Part shown: one piece after another, positions 46,562 to 60,300 of the stretch
Layout: each line of letters starts with the position of its first letter
Numbering within the stretch: the first letter of the stretch is position 1
NCBI GenBank assembly: GCA_963682025.1
Contig: OY821518.1
Location: 14,032,100-14,096,099, forward strand
Direction of reading: 5' to 3'
Length of the DNA stretch: 64,000 nucleotides
Source: Cordilura impudica
Lineage: Eukaryota; Arthropoda; Insecta; Diptera; Scathophagidae
Translations under genes and position numbers: made by a program
The notes under the pieces: generated by a model
The model's input: the letters and a program-made list of their open reading frames with translations, nothing else
Databases searched by the model: none
What the model was told of the DNA's origin: nothing

Positions 46562-48524
46562 ATGCCATCTGTTGATGAGCAGCTTACGTTTATTCAAACA
46601 AACATTGAACTACTCTTCAATGAATTTGTTCCTCTTAGAACGAAAAGGATAACAACAACTGACAACCCATGGTTTACCGTTGAAATTAATTGTTTAATCG
46701 AACAACGTAATATTGCTTATACAAGATGGAAGAGATTTAAAACCCCCGAACTACAGACTGCATTTCGATCCCTTAGAAATAAGGTTACTAGAAGCATTAG
46801 GATTGCCAAATCGTCCTACTATAACAAAAAATTTTCAAGTTACTTAAATAGCAAGGCAAGATGGAGTGAAATACGAAATGTAGGGATAATTACCAAAACC
46901 AGAGATAATACTGTTAATATAAATGTTGAGGAATTAAATTACAAATTTACAGATTTACCAAGGCCTACCGCTAATGTTGAACATTACAGGAGCCATGCCA
47001 TTTCAAACGTTCAACACCAAGTTCAGTTTAGTTGCTTTACCGTAACTGAAATATACGAAAGCTTCTTCAGTATAAAGTCTAATGCTACTAGCTGTGATGG
47101 TGTTCATCCAAGATTCATAAAAATTGTGTTCCCTACATCCTACCATATATTACTAACATGTTCAATTCAATAATAACTAAATCGACGTATCCCACTCAGT
47201 GGAAACACGCTAAAATTGTCCCTATACCCAAAACGGAAAACGAATTTCGTCCAATAGCTATACTACCCTTTCTATCTAAAATACTTGAACGTTTAATGCA
47301 CAACCAATTCAGTAGATTTATTCAGGATAACAACTTGCTTACTCCCAGACAGTCTGGTTTTCGTCCACAACTCAGTTGCGTATCTACTTTGATTGATGTA
47401 ACAGAATATATAAGATCACAAATTGATGATGACAAAGTTGCCTTCTTAATTCTTTTGGATCATTCTAAGGCATTTGATACTGTTAACACGGAAATTCTAA
47501 CATTAAAGTTAAACAAAATATTTAATATGTCTACGACATCCACTAAGTTAATGAATTCATATTTAACAGAAAGATCACAATCGGTTTTCTGTGGTAAACA
47601 AATGTCAAGTAGGATCGAACTTACAAGAGGTGTACCACAAGGTTCTATCTTAGGGCCATTGCTCTACTCAGCTTATGCCAATGATCTTCCGAATCAATTA
47701 CAATATTGCAATGTTCAAATGTATGCGGACGACGCCCAACTCTACATTAGCTGTAAAATATCGGAAATTGATGATTGCGTACGTAAAATTAACGTTGATT
47801 TACAAAATATTAGGCTCTGGGCTACAACCAACGGATTATGTCTCAATCCAAGTAAGTCAAAATGTATGTTAATTACTAAAAAAAATCAGGTTATTCCAAA
47901 TATTTCTGATATAATTCTGGGTGAATCAAAAATTAATCTTGTGGATAAGGTAAAAAATCTTGGAGTCAAATTTAATAAATATTTACACTGGAATGACCAC
48001 GTTATTATTACAACCGGAAAAATATATGGTATGTTAAGAAACTTATGGTGCACTCAGTGGTTCGTACAACTTCAAGTCATTATGCTTCTGGCTAAAACAA
48101 ACTTAATACCAACTTTACTCTATGGTTGTGAGTTGTTCTCAAGCTGTGATGCAACCAGTATGCGTAAACTAAACGTATCTTTTAATAACATTGCGCGATA
48201 TATATTTGGCATACCGCGACTTGGTAGCGTATCTCTCTACGCTAAACAAATTTATGGTGTCACAAAAGGTTTTTGAAGTGTAAATCACTATTATACCTGC
48301 ATAAAATTATTTACTCAGGCCAACCTAAATACCTTTACGAAAGACTAAACTTTTTTAGGTCTGAGAGAGGACGCCGTATTATTCAAATACAACATAAGAC
48401 TCAACTTTCGGAGTTACACTTCTATATTAATGCCATACGAATTTGGAATCGACTGCCCCCTCACTTTCAAATTATCAGCACCGCAACTAAATTCAAAAAT
48501 AAAATATATGAATATTATAACTAA
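46562..48524 (+). pseudogene. LINE reverse transcriptase, three overlapping frames
   Basis: Three open parts in succession: 46562-47173, 47158-48276 and 48273-48524. The first holds the linker between endonuclease and RT, including RSLRNKVTRSIRIAKSSYY. The second is the RT core: FRPIAILPFLSKILERLMHN, QSGFRPQLSC, LLDHSKAFDTV (first catalytic Asp), RGVPQGSILGPLLYSAYAND and the catalytic YADDAQLY at its residues 189-196. NLGVKFNKYLHWNDHV follows. The third is the C-terminal segment. Only two single frame changes separate it from one continuous protein of about 650 residues. YADD and the DHSKAFDTVN motif suggest the CR1/L2 side of the LINE tree; the clade is not certain. Confidence 0.88.
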
Positions 48525-48924
48525 TTTTTTTTTTCTTTTACTTTATTATTATTATTTTATTATTTATATTTATGTTTCTTTTTTCTTTGTTTTGTTAGTA
48601 TTAGGTAGTATTTTATTATTTTATTTTTTTCTTGTACATTGTAAAATATAAATATAATTAGTATTCAGTACTTCTATATAAGATTAATTCTTTGTACTGA
48701 ATTATAATTTATGAAATTCAATAAATAAATAAATAAATAAAATAAATATATTCGGATTAAATTTAAAAATCAAATAGCTAATTTTGAAATACATTTGGAT
48801 AATTTTTATATTGGAAATAGTGTAGTAAAAATTTATGGTTTAATAGAATATGTTTAAAATAATAAATTTTATATATAAATTTAGAGACAATACAATGGAA
48901 ACTTGTAATAAAATATATTTTCGG

Positions 48925-51360
48925 TGACGCACAATGGCGCCATTTGAGTTTTTCTCGTTGCAAAAATCATAACTTTGGAACCAACACAGGCCAACAGCAA
49001 AAATGCCGATCAATAACCACTATATAGATTTGATGCATCATGACTACCTAAGTACAAACATGGTCAAATTTTTCAATGCTATGGAGCATTTTTTTTTTTA
49101 ATTTTTAAGTAAAATTGTCAATCTTTTGAGACATTTCTCCACTTATTTTGTCATAACTCGAAACCAGCTAGTCCAATTTTGTTAAATTATATTTAAAAAT
49201 ATTAAGATTTACAATATCTTTAAATCATGTATATTGTTGTTTTTAATCTGATCAATAGTTTAAAGGTTCCGAAACAAATTGTTTGTAAAAAATATAAAAA
49301 AATGGAAAAAAAAATTTTTTTTTCTTTTAAAAAAATCTGGAAAAATCGGAAACTGCAAATGGTGTTAAATTTTATTTATTTGTAGTGAAGCTACATATCA
49401 TGTGAATTAAACGAGATACGGATCATGAAAATCGATGCATGCTTTAGGTTTTTATTCACAATTAATTGAAGGTATCGCATTTTTACAAGCACTATCATTA
49501 TTTCTTTGGGTTACATAACAATGACTAAATATTTTCTTATTGAATGAATTTAAAAACTTTTCGTCGATGTTCTATAGAAAATGGTATAATAAAATTGCAG
49601 AACATAACAAACCAGAACATACGGAACATACATTCTACAGCTGAAGATGACGAATTCATCCCACACAAACATTTCTCGCCGAGACCATGGAATCCAGACC
49701 AACTTAATGATGTAATTAGAGACTTTGGATTGTCGAAAACATCTGATGAAAGTAACAGGTCTCATAACTAAAGAAACTACAGTTTCGTATTACCGTACTC
49801 GAGAAAAAGCCTTACTTCATTATTTTGTTGAAGAGGATGATTTTGTGTACTGCATAGATATTTCTGGTTTGATGACTGTCATGGGCTTACAGGGATACGA
49901 TTCAAACGAATGGCATTTATTTATCGCCTCAGCAAAACGCAGCTTGAAGTGTGTCCTTTTGCATAATGGAAATAAATCTGACTCCTTGCCGATAGCACAT
50001 TCAACCAAAGTAAAAGAAGAATACTCTACAATTGCATTGTTCTGAAGAAGATAAAGTATGATGAACATAAGTGAATAATTTGTGTTGATCTTAAGATGGT
50101 AAATATTCTCTTAGGTCAACAAAGCGGCTTTAACAAATATCCTTGTTTTATATGTTTATGGGACAGCAGAGCTAAGTCAGAACATTGGAAGAGAAAACAA
50201 TGGCCTTCTAGGGAAACCTGCCAAATTTTATAAATGTGGCTCTAGTGCCCCGAGATCGCATCATATTACCCCCTCTTCACATTAAACTTGGTCTGATGAA
50301 ACAATATGTTAAAGCACTCAACAAAGATAGTGAATGTTTCCAGTATATTTCAAGGAAGTTTCCCAATCTGATTATGGAAAAGCTAAAAGCAGGCATATTT
50401 GACGGCCCACAAATTCGCAAATTGATGAACGATACTGAATTAAAAATTTCTTGGGAAATAAGAAGGGTGATGATTACGTTACGCACGTTGAATAGATGTT
50501 ATCTCACTTCCATCGACTTGGATGCAACATGAGCACAGTCACCTACATCGTTTTCCTGAAAATCTAGGATACTTGAGCGAGGAATAGAGCGAACGATTTC
50601 ACCAAGATATCCGAACAATGGAGAAACGATACCAGGGTCGCTGGGATGCATACATGATGGCTGATTTTTTCTGGAGTATTCAGAGTAACACTTCGTCATT
50701 CAACAATAAACTACTTCCAGAGTTTGTAGTTTTTATAAATTATAATAAATTTAAATAATAAAATAAAAATCTTAATAAAATATAAAATGTTTTTTAAATT
50801 CACTCAACCGAAAGAAGAACTTGAACAACTCAATTTTATGTATATCAAACAAAAAACAAAAATTTTGTGAAACTAAGCAAATTCACTTAATTGTGAATAA
50901 AGTCGAAAAGAACCAATCGATTTTTATGATCGATATCTCATTTTCCATTATATGTGGCTTTGCAAGAAAATAATAAATCCGAACAATTTTTGCAGTTTTT
51001 GATTTTTTATGATTTTATTAAAACAAAAAAATTTGATATTTTCACGTAAAAAATATATTTTTTGCTTCAATTTTTAATTATAACTCCGAAACTACTGAGC
51101 CGATTGAAACTAAATATATAAACGGATTAAAGGTTATGTAAATCTAAATTTTAATAATATCGGACTAACCCTTTTGAATATATCATTAATTATGTGGAGA
51201 AACGTCAAAAAAAATTTTAAATTTTACTTAAAAATTTAAAAAAAAAACTTCTCCATAGAATTTAAAATTTGGACCACATTTCCACTACTGGAACCACAAT
51301 ACATCAAAATTGTATAGCTGTTTTTGATCGGTATAAAATTTTTTCGTTTTTGTTGCCTTG
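48925..51360 (+). mobile_element. Unclassified DNA transposon with long (about 0.5 kb) inverted repeats
   Basis: 48925-49475 and the reverse complement of 50875-51360 match imperfectly but collinearly. Shared blocks include GCCGATCAA.AAC..CTATA, CTATGGAG, AATTTTTAAGTAAAATT, CTCCAC, AGATTTACA, GATCAT.AAAATCGAT and TTATTCACAATTAA. The outer end starts CACAATGG on the left and CACAAGG on the right. A broken gene lies between (49520-50756). The target duplication is not clear. The gene's product has relatives in many animals, as I recall, but I cannot name its superfamily. Confidence 0.72.
49520..50756 (+). pseudogene. Transposase-like protein of the long-inverted-repeat element, broken
   Basis: Pieces in order: HFSPRPWNPDQLNDVIRDFG, SYYRTREKALLHYFVEEDDF, YCIDISGLM..QGYDSNEWH, KRSLKCVLLHNGN, LPIAHSTKVKEEY, ICVDLKMVNILLGQQSGF, then YPCFICLWDSR (a CxxC pair), PRDRIILPPLHIKLGLMKQY, KLKAGIFDGPQIRKLM, and finally LHRFPENLGYLSEE*SERFHQDIRTMEKRYQGRWDAY. 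At least four frame changes or stops occur, and a deletion removes part after MNDTEL. Acidic residues in CVDLKMV and SEE..ERFHQDI, with a CxxC between, recall the layout of RNase H-fold DDE transposases such as RAG1. That parallel is an inference. I have seen this protein type unannotated in arthropod genomes. Confidence 0.72.
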
Positions 51361-51784
51361 TGAAATGAGTGTTTAGGTGCCTACTTATGGGTTAGCAAAC
51401 TTGAAATTTGTGGAAAAATCTATTTTATGGGTACAAAAATAAAATATTTTTTTAAAATTTAGTTTCTTTTTAAAGGCTTTTATGATTTAAAATTATTCCA
51501 GCAAATATTTAAAAAAAAATTTTTTTTTTCATTTTTTTTCAATTCTTTATAAAATATTGCTCACAATCTTTAAAAGAAGGTATACATATATAAAAATATT
51601 AAGTCGTCCTCCTTCACCTTATTTCTTGTAAATTTTTGAATTTATGGATTTATTCATATAATAATTCTCACAAATTTCCTTTTGCTTCAGACCAGCAGTA
51701 ATATCGTCTATTATTCCGGCTTTTAACTCTTAACAAAATCCAATTTTTGCCATTATTATATAGTAACGATGATATTCCAATACT
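51361..51784. other. AT-rich spacer between two transposons
   Basis: Poly-A and poly-T rich. No gene recognised. Confidence 0.5.
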
Positions 51785-53250
51785 GGTGCTAGTATAGTCC
51801 ACTGGCCAACCTTTTCAGGCTCTCGTACCGTGCGGGAGTCTTTCCCTCTTGCTGGAAGGTTGCTAATGTCCAACCAATCCCTAAAAAGGGTGTGGCTAAT
51901 AACCATGAAAATTACCGTCCTATTATAATCTGTTCTGCGCTCTCAAAGGTGATGGAGAGCACAATCAATTTCCATCTTGTGAACTACCTAGAGGCCAACT
52001 CACTTCTTAATGATCGACAGTATGGCTTCCGTAGAAATCGTTCCTCGGGAGACCTGTTAGCTCTACTTTCTGAGCGCTGGAGTCGATACATTCACAATTT
52101 TGGCGAAAGTAAAATGATTGCTCTAGATATTTCCCAGGTTTTCGATCGTATGTAGCACGGTGCATTGATATCAAAGCTTATTGCATTTGGGGTTGGTATT
52201 GACTTCTCTCGATTTATAACGAGTTTACTCAGAGACAGCACAATACGTGTTATTATTGATGGGTTCTTATCTAATGAGTTTCAACTTAATTCAGGGGTAC
52301 CCAAAGGGTCCGTTCTTTCTTCTTCTCTTTTCCTTATCTTTCTGAACGATCTTCTTGGCCCAACTTTTAATTCCATATACTCTCTCGCAGATGACAGCAG
52401 CATTTGTCATTCATTTTCCTTTAATTGTAGGCCAAGCCTCTTGGAGGTTTGGGGGAAAAAGGCGGACAATGAATGACACACTCACTCAAGACCTGTTAAT
52501 AATCTCCGAATAAGGAAAAGGTAGGGTTGATTTTAATGCGCTGAAGTCTCAATGTTGTATGTTGACCCATAGGGCCATGTAATCAACAATGTCATCTGTA
52601 TATAGGGGTGGTATAGGTATTGAGGAATCGGATACTCTTGATATCCTAGGCATGAGAATTCAATGTGATGTTCGTTGGAACGAGCATGTTTTTCAAGTGT
52701 CGAAAGAAGCATTCAAGTGTTTTTGTTTTCTAAAACGGTGTAAAAATTATTACACTCCTTCTGATCTCCTCAATATCTATACCAAATAGAAAATGGAATA
52801 CAACTCCCATATATGGCCAGGAGTTTCAAAGTCTATTTTGGAGCTACTGGACCGTATGCAAAGGTGGGCGTTGATGCTCATCAATGGTAGTAGGGTATCC
52901 AACTCTATTGACTCATTGGAACGTCGTCGGAATGTGGGTTGTGTAGCACTGTTCTATAGATATTACCATGGGAAATGTTCTTCTGAGATTAGCGAACTTA
53001 TTCCAATTGCCCGAGTTTTGGTTTCGTTTACCCGCTTCTCTAGTAGATCATATCCATTTGTAGTCTATTGTCCAGTTGACCGTACGACGCATTACAGAGA
53101 AAATTCGTTTATCATCGAACTTCCCGTAGGTGGAATAAACACCCCGTACAAGTTTTTCCTGACAGTTATAATCTAATAAAATTTAAGTCAAATATCCACA
53201 AACACTACTCCCTCTTTCCCCCTTCCCATAACCTATTTTTCTGAGATCAA
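51785..53250 (+). pseudogene. LINE reverse transcriptase remnant (second LINE type)
   Basis: RT pieces: NHENYRPIIICSALSKVMES, DRQYGFRRNRSSGDLLALL, MIALDISQVFDRM (the usual KAFDRVWH motif with substitutions and a stop at 52153), SGVPKGSVLSSSLFLIFLND and YSLADDSSICHS. LADD is in the place of the (Y/F)ADD box. Downstream IGIEESDTLDILGMRIQCDV, KMEYNSHIWPGVSKSILELL, SLERRRNVGCVALFYRYYHG and HYRENSFII are the C-terminal parts. The end (KFKSNIHKHYSLFPPSHN) continues to about 53230. The endonuclease half is absent and a segment after LADD is deleted. It is a different lineage from the LINE at 46000-48752. Confidence 0.85.
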
Positions 53251-54842
53251 AACACAATGTAGTGCATCTGTAGGGAGCGAAATACAATTGTGTTTAAAAA
53301 ACAGTTTAAAAAAAAACGTGAGAAACCATAAATAATTAAATAACGGATACGATTTTATATCACATTCTTATTGTTTTAAACAATTCTGGTAAGAAGTTTA
53401 AAAGTTTCCATTGTTTTGGCATCACTAAAAAATACTTTTTTTCCGTTTATCTAGTAGTTTTAATTGTATTTTTTGTAAAAAATTTGTTATCCTTCGATAG
53501 AGAACACAACAAAGAGCGATTGCACAAAAAAATACATCATTTTAGAACTTAACGCAAAATTAAAAAAAAACTAATTTGGTAAATTCAGAATTTTTTTTAA
53601 AGTTTCCAAAGAATTGTTATCCACTCTATATGTACATAAGTGGAATTTTCTGTAATACATTTGGTCCATTTTACAATACACTTACACAATTCTGAAATTA
53701 GAATGTACTATTTCGGCATACATTTGCACAATTTTAAAATTTAAATACACAAATTCGCAACACATTAGGAAATAAAGTAGACAATTTTGAAATACATTTG
53801 TATAATTTTTTATTAGAGTTTGAAAATTTTAAAATATATTTGGACAGTAAAGTTCCTAACAATGTAGTAAAAATTTATGATTTAAAAAATTTTTTTTTAT
53901 AATATAAAATATTTAAATAATGAGCTGCGATAATCGAGGTAGTATATCTATCGTGGTCGCACTGTACCCATATACTTGTCATAAAATTATTTTATCCACT
54001 CAATAAAGAGTCTCGAAAGTTTTTGTTTGATAGATATTAATTTAAAATTCTTATTTTCTGTATTTTTTCGATTTTTGTATTAAAAATTTCCAGTATTCAG
54101 CAAACATTTGTTCTAAGACAATTACTTATCATTCCTTTTATCGTCGAGATCTTTCGAGTAAAATTTACGTTTCTTGAGTTAAAGTCGATATAAAAAAAAA
54201 ACTTACAAGAAAGTCAAGTCACGCTTCCATCACTGTTTCTAAATTACACGCAACTGAATTTTTGTTGATTTCTGCATGCTTGTCAGTTTGTGAGAGTCAA
54301 CATTTTAATTATTTTTGATTAATGAACGGATAATATTATAAAGCATTTAATTTATGTACTCGAATAAAGCAAATATTCATATCGTTTTGTAATAATCTGT
54401 TATTTACATTAAAAACAAATGACCTTAAAATGGAGATATCACAGAAATCATAGTTCAAATTTATAAGTACATACATATAATTTCAAACAAGCTGTCTACT
54501 TCTTTTGGTTGCTGATAAGGGTTAGTGAGTTAACTCAAAGCAGGGCTGTTCCAGTTAATAAAATTGATTTGCACAATTTTTTCAAACAAAAATTAAAACA
54601 AAAACGTTTAAAATCGTTCCATAATAATTCTAACTCAATCCAAAAAATGTAAAATTTTTCAATAGTAAAGAGCTTGTCCTCTCAAGGTGACGTTTTTATT
54701 GCCCTATCTGAGAGTTTTGTATTGTAAAATTTTATGGAATTTAAAAGAATATTAATAGAAAAAAAAATGTGATTCTTTATAATCTTGTCACTTAAAAAAT
54801 CATCAGCGACTTGAAAAATTCGACTAAACTTCATTCAATATT
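53251..54842. other. AT-rich intergenic DNA, no gene seen
   Basis: No coding region, RNA or repeat family is recognised. Confidence 0.5.
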
Positions 54843-55352
54843 ATTAAGCCGATCAACTCGCTTTGATTTTTGATGAGGACGCTCCATTCGAGGCCACCGT
54901 TTTTCGCATTTTTCCCGAATTCAAGCGTTGTCATCATTCACTCAGTTACTTATTTCGTAAAGATCGTCTAAAATCGATTATTGTGGCAGAAAACATCAAT
55001 TATTTACAGGATTTGGAATTGTGATTCATCGTGGATTTGAAACATTGTATAAACATTTGGTCTTCAATAAGATCTCTGTACATTTGATACCACATAATTT
55101 AAAAATCCCCCAAAAATCGCTTACACATGTCGACTCAAACAAGTGACTTTCTGAGGACTAAAAATATAGAATTGATAACATTTATTCCCGCATTTCAAAA
55201 ATAAATTACGAATTGAAAATTTGCTACGTCTGAAGAATTGGTTGATACAGCTGAAACGCATATTTTAAAGTTATTGGTTCGGAGTGGAAAAGGGCTCCAA
55301 AAATTGGTTTATCGTGGAGAGTATGAGTATCTTAAAAAATATTTTCGATGAC
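54843..55352 (+). pseudogene. Mariner transposase remnant with internal deletion (third lineage)
   Basis: The first part reads FDEDAPFEATVFRIFPEFKR, SYLFRKDRLKSIIVAENINY, like the FKEFQRGR..DEFREGRPKS.VV.ENID segment of SETMAR-type mariner proteins. Then KISVHLIPHNLKIPQKS matches the WIPHNLT.AQK motif that normally precedes the first Asp. The last part, ILKLLVRSGKGLQKLVYRGE YEYLKKYF in two stretches, resembles the usual C-terminus (W..CI..HGEYFEK). The catalytic centre between them has been lost. Confidence 0.6.
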
Positions 55353-56150
55353 AAAAAAAAAATTTTTTTTTTACTTGATTTTTCTCAAAACATAAGCAGT
55401 TACCCTCGCATAAATTTTATATATTACAAATGTTGCATTATAAATTATTTATCCAATTCACGGTAATACCAAATCGTTCCCTTTGTGTAGTGCCTCATGT
55501 AGCTAGAGTTGACCACCACATGATAATAATTTAGCTTTATTGTTTTTCTTCTTTCCGTTTTTTATATAATTTCATTACGCGTTGTATCTGCAACACATTT
55601 AACAGCACTACAGTGTAGTGTGTGGACGGTACGCCATGTTGTTTTTTGTTTCAATATTTACCATAATGGGTGGGGCTTTGTGGTCATACATTTTTATCTT
55701 TCTTAACTTTGGCTCCCCAATCAAATAATTAAATGTTTTCATACAAATGTTACATATCAAGCATATATTTAAGGCATTTGCATTGGTCTAAACTGTAGGA
55801 GGGGGAAATAAATTGCTATGGAATACATTTGTTTAAATATGTATTTATATAAAATATTATCAACTTTGTTTAAATATGTTTACTGCCTGTTTACTGTTGT
55901 TTGTCTTTGTATTGTTTTTATTGAGAACACGCATACATGCATATGTGTATATGTAACTGTCATCAAAACATGTCATTTATGAGTTACGAAATTATTGAAA
56001 AACAAAAATTACTGCAATTAATTTAAATTATTTGTTATGGCCATGTGTTTGTTTAGAATTGAACGTCGTATTTCATTGAGGACTAAATGGAGTGTAGAAA
56101 GTAGAAAGAAGTTCCCTTGCGTCGAATCAGAAAGTTTAATTTAACATTTA
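55353..56150. other. Intergenic DNA
   Basis: AT-rich. No gene recognised. It grades into the TTTA-rich satellite at about 56150. Confidence 0.5.
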
Positions 56151-56477
56151 AAGATTTTTTTTAAAACTCAATTTATTTGTGTCAGAGTAATTAAAGCTAA
56201 TTTGGAATTCATTAATAATTTATTTACTTATATTTTGTTATTTATTTCTTTATTTATATCTTAGCGTATTTGTTTATTTATATTATTATTCATTAATTTA
56301 TTTAGTTTTAAATTTATTTATATTTATTTAGTTTTATATTTATTTTTGTACTTTATTAAATATTAATTAACTTATTTATTTATGTACTTATTTATTTATT
56401 TATTTTACATTCATTTATTTATTTATTTATTTTTTATTTACTATTTAAGTATATATTTATATATTTATTTTTTCAAC

Positions 56478-56740
56478 TCCAGGACCGGCATAGGCGGTCC
56501 CAAGCCTAAATGAGAAAGGAGGATGGAACGTAGCAGTGGATTACTATGGAACCACCCATGCTATCAACATCGTGCGATTTTTTGCGAATGGTTCATCGTA
56601 GGGAACCTCAATTCGGAGCAGCCCTCTCAACCAGGATAGGGGATAGTGTGCCAATCCTTTCCTTCTCCGAATGCAAACAACAATTAGACAAAAACTACCT
56701 CTACACTGCAAGGTACAAAGAGATCCAGAATAAGTAAGTG
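56478..56740 (+). repeat. GC-richer island in the satellite, possible retroelement scrap
   Basis: Contains CCAGGACCGGCATAGGCGGT and AACCACCCATGCTATCAACA. It has an open frame of 63 codons (56546-56737) with no recognisable domain. Composition differs sharply from the surrounding TTTA repeats, so it is foreign to the array. Confidence 0.4.
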
Positions 56741-57329
56741 AATATTTATTTATTCTTTATTTTTTTGTTTAATAATTATTTTTAATTATTTATTTATTGA
56801 TATGTTAATCTATTTATCATTTATTTATTTATTTGTTTATATATTTATTTCGTTATTTGCGTATATATTTATTTATTTCTATATATTTATTTTATACTTA
56901 GATAGTTATGTATTTATTTAGTTATTTATGTATTTTTTAATTATTTATTTATATACTTATTTAATTATCTATGTAAGCATTTATTGAATTATATATATTT
57001 ATTTCTTTACTAATTTATGCACTTACCCGTTTATTTATTTGTTTATTCATTTATGTCTTTATCTAATTATTTATTGATTTATTTATTTATTACCTCACAT
57101 TTTTAGTTATTTATGTATTTTTTTACTTATTTAGTTATTTATATATCCATTTATTTATATATCTATTTATTATTTATTTATATATCTATTTATATATAGA
57201 TAATTAGATCGATATTTAGAGCTATATTTAGATATATTTAGATATTTATATATCTATTTATTTATATATATATTTATTTCTTTACCAATTTATATACTTA
57301 ATTTAATTTATTTATTCGTTTATCCATTT

Positions 57330-60300
57330 ATGTATTTATTTAATTATTTATTGATTTATTTATTATCTCATATCTTTAGTTATTTATTTATATATATTTT
57401 TTACTTATTTAATTATATATTTATATACTTATTTATTTATTTTTGTTTATTTATTTTTTTTTTTTTTTATATTAATTTAATAATTTTTGTATTTATTATT
57501 TATATATTTACTTATTAATTTATTTATAACATTTATTTATTTCTATTCATATTTTTTTATTCATTTGTTATTATATATTTATTTGTTTTTAATTATTTAT
57601 TTATTTAGCTACTTATTTATGTTGTTATGTTTTAATTAATTAATTTATTTGTATATATGCCTATTTATTTATTTATTTATCAATTTATGTATTTATTAAT
57701 TTTATCTTTATTTATTTAGTAATTTATTTAATATTAATTTATTTATTGTGTATTAATTTGGTTACTTATTTATGAATTTTTTATATATAAACATATTTAT
57801 TTATGTATTTATTTATTTACACATAAATGTACTTATTTATTTACGTATGTAAGTTATTTATTATTTGATTATTATTATTTTTTTATTTTTATATTTATTT
57901 ATATATAAAATTATGTATTTATTTAATTAGTTATTTACTTATTTACATATTTGTCTAGTTATTTATTTATATATGTATTTGCTTATTTATTTATTTATAT
58001 ATAGTTATTAGCTTGTTTATTTTTTTGTATATTTATTTATTTAATATTTATATTTTTATACTAATCTACTTATTTTTAAATATTGTATTTATTATTTAAT
58101 TGTTTATTTGTTTATTTATTTACTAATTAATTTATTTGTATATTTATACATTGCCTATTTATTTATTTTTTATTTAATTATTTAATTATTTATATATTAA
58201 GTGTCTTATTTATTTATTTCTTTATTTATTTATTATCTCATATTTTTAGTTATTTATTTATATATTTATTTACTTATTTATTTATATATATATATTTATT
58301 TATTTATTTTTGTTTATTTATTTTTTTATTTTTATATTAATCTAATAATTTTTGTATTTATTATTTATATATTTACTTACTAATTTATTTATAACATTTA
58401 TTTATTCCGTTATTTATTTCTATACATATTTATTTATTCATTTATTATTATATATTTATTTATTTTTAATGATTTATTTATATAGCTATTTATTTATGTT
58501 GTTATGTTTTAATTAATTTATTTATTTTTATATTTGCCTATTTATTTATTTATTTACTTATTTATTTATTATTTATTTATTTATATATTTATTTATATAT
58601 TTATGTATTTATTGATTTTTTCTTTATTTATTTAGTAATTTATTTAATATTAATTTATTTGTTGTGTATTAATTTGGTTACTTATTTATGATTTTTTTTA
58701 TATATATTTATAAATATATTTATATATATTTATATTTATTTATGTTTTTATTTATTTACACATAAATGTACTTATTTATTTACGTATGTAAGTTATTTAT
58801 TATTTGATTATTATTATTTTTTTAATTTTATATTTATTTATATATAAAATTATGTATTTATTTAATTAGTTATTTACTTATTTACATATTTGTCTAGTTA
58901 TTTATTTATATATGTATTTGCTTATTTATTTATTTATATATAGTTATTAGCTTGTTTATTTTTTTGTATATTTATTTATTTAATATTTATATTTAATAAA
59001 TATAAGTATATAAATATTATTTATATACTAATCTACTTATTTTTAAATATTGTATTTATTATTTAATTGTTTATTTATTTATTTATTTACTAATAAATTT
59101 ATTTGTATATTTATACATTGCCTATTTATTTATTTTTTATTTAATTATTTAATTATTTATATATTAATTGTCTTATTTATTTATTTATTTATTATCTCAT
59201 ATGTTTAGTTATTTATTTATATATTTATTCACTTATTTAATTATATATATATACTTATTTATTTATTTTTGTTTATTTATTTTTTTATTTTTATATTAAT
59301 CTAATAATTTTTGTATTTATTATTTATATATTTACTTATTAATTTATTTATAACATTTATTTTTTCCGTTATTTATTTCTATTTATATTTATTTATTCAT
59401 TTGTTATTATATAATTATTTGTTTTTAATTATTTTTATTTATCTAGCTATTTATTTATTATGTTTATTTGTTATGTTTTAATTAATTTATTTATTTTTAT
59501 ATTTGCCTATTTATTTATTATTTATTCATATGTTTATTTATATATACATTTATACATTTATATATTTATGTATTTATTAATTTTTTCTTTATTTATTTAG
59601 TAATTTATTTAATATTAATTTATTTATTGTGTATTAATTTGGTTACTTATTTATGACTTTTTTATAAATATATTTATTTACGTATTTATTTATTTACCCA
59701 TAAGTGTACTTATTTATTTACGTATATAAGTTATTTATTATTTGATTATTATTATTTTTTTATTTTTATATTTATTTATATATAAAATTATGTATTTATT
59801 TAATTAGTTATTTACTTATTTACATATTTGTCTAGTTATTTATTTATATATGTATTTGCTTATTTATTTATTTATATATAGTTATTAGCTTGTTTATTTT
59901 TTTGTATATTTATTTATTTAATATTTATATTTTTATACTAATCTACTTATTTTTAAATATTGTATTTATTATTTAATTGTTTATTTGTTTATTTATTTAC
60001 TAATTAATTTATTTGTATATTTATACATTGCCTATTTATTTATTTTTTATTTAATTATTTAATTATTTATATATTAAGTGTCTTATTTATTTATTTCTTT
60101 ATTTATTTATTATCTCATATTTTTAGTTATTTATTTATATATTTATTTACTTATTTATTTATATATATATATTTATTTATTTATTTTTGTTTATTTATTT
60201 TTTTATTTTTATATTAATCTAATAATTTTTGTATTTATTATTTATATATTTACTTACTAATTTATTTATAACATTTATTTATTCCGTTATTTATTTCTAT

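Larger units (their letters stand above)
46000..48752 (+). mobile_element. Non-LTR retrotransposon (LINE), 5'-truncated
   Basis: Begins within an endonuclease domain and ends in a simple tail of AATAAATAAATAAATAAATA type (48718-48745), a usual 3' end for CR1/L2-like LINEs. There are no long terminal repeats. It is less decayed than most elements of the window. Confidence 0.85.
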
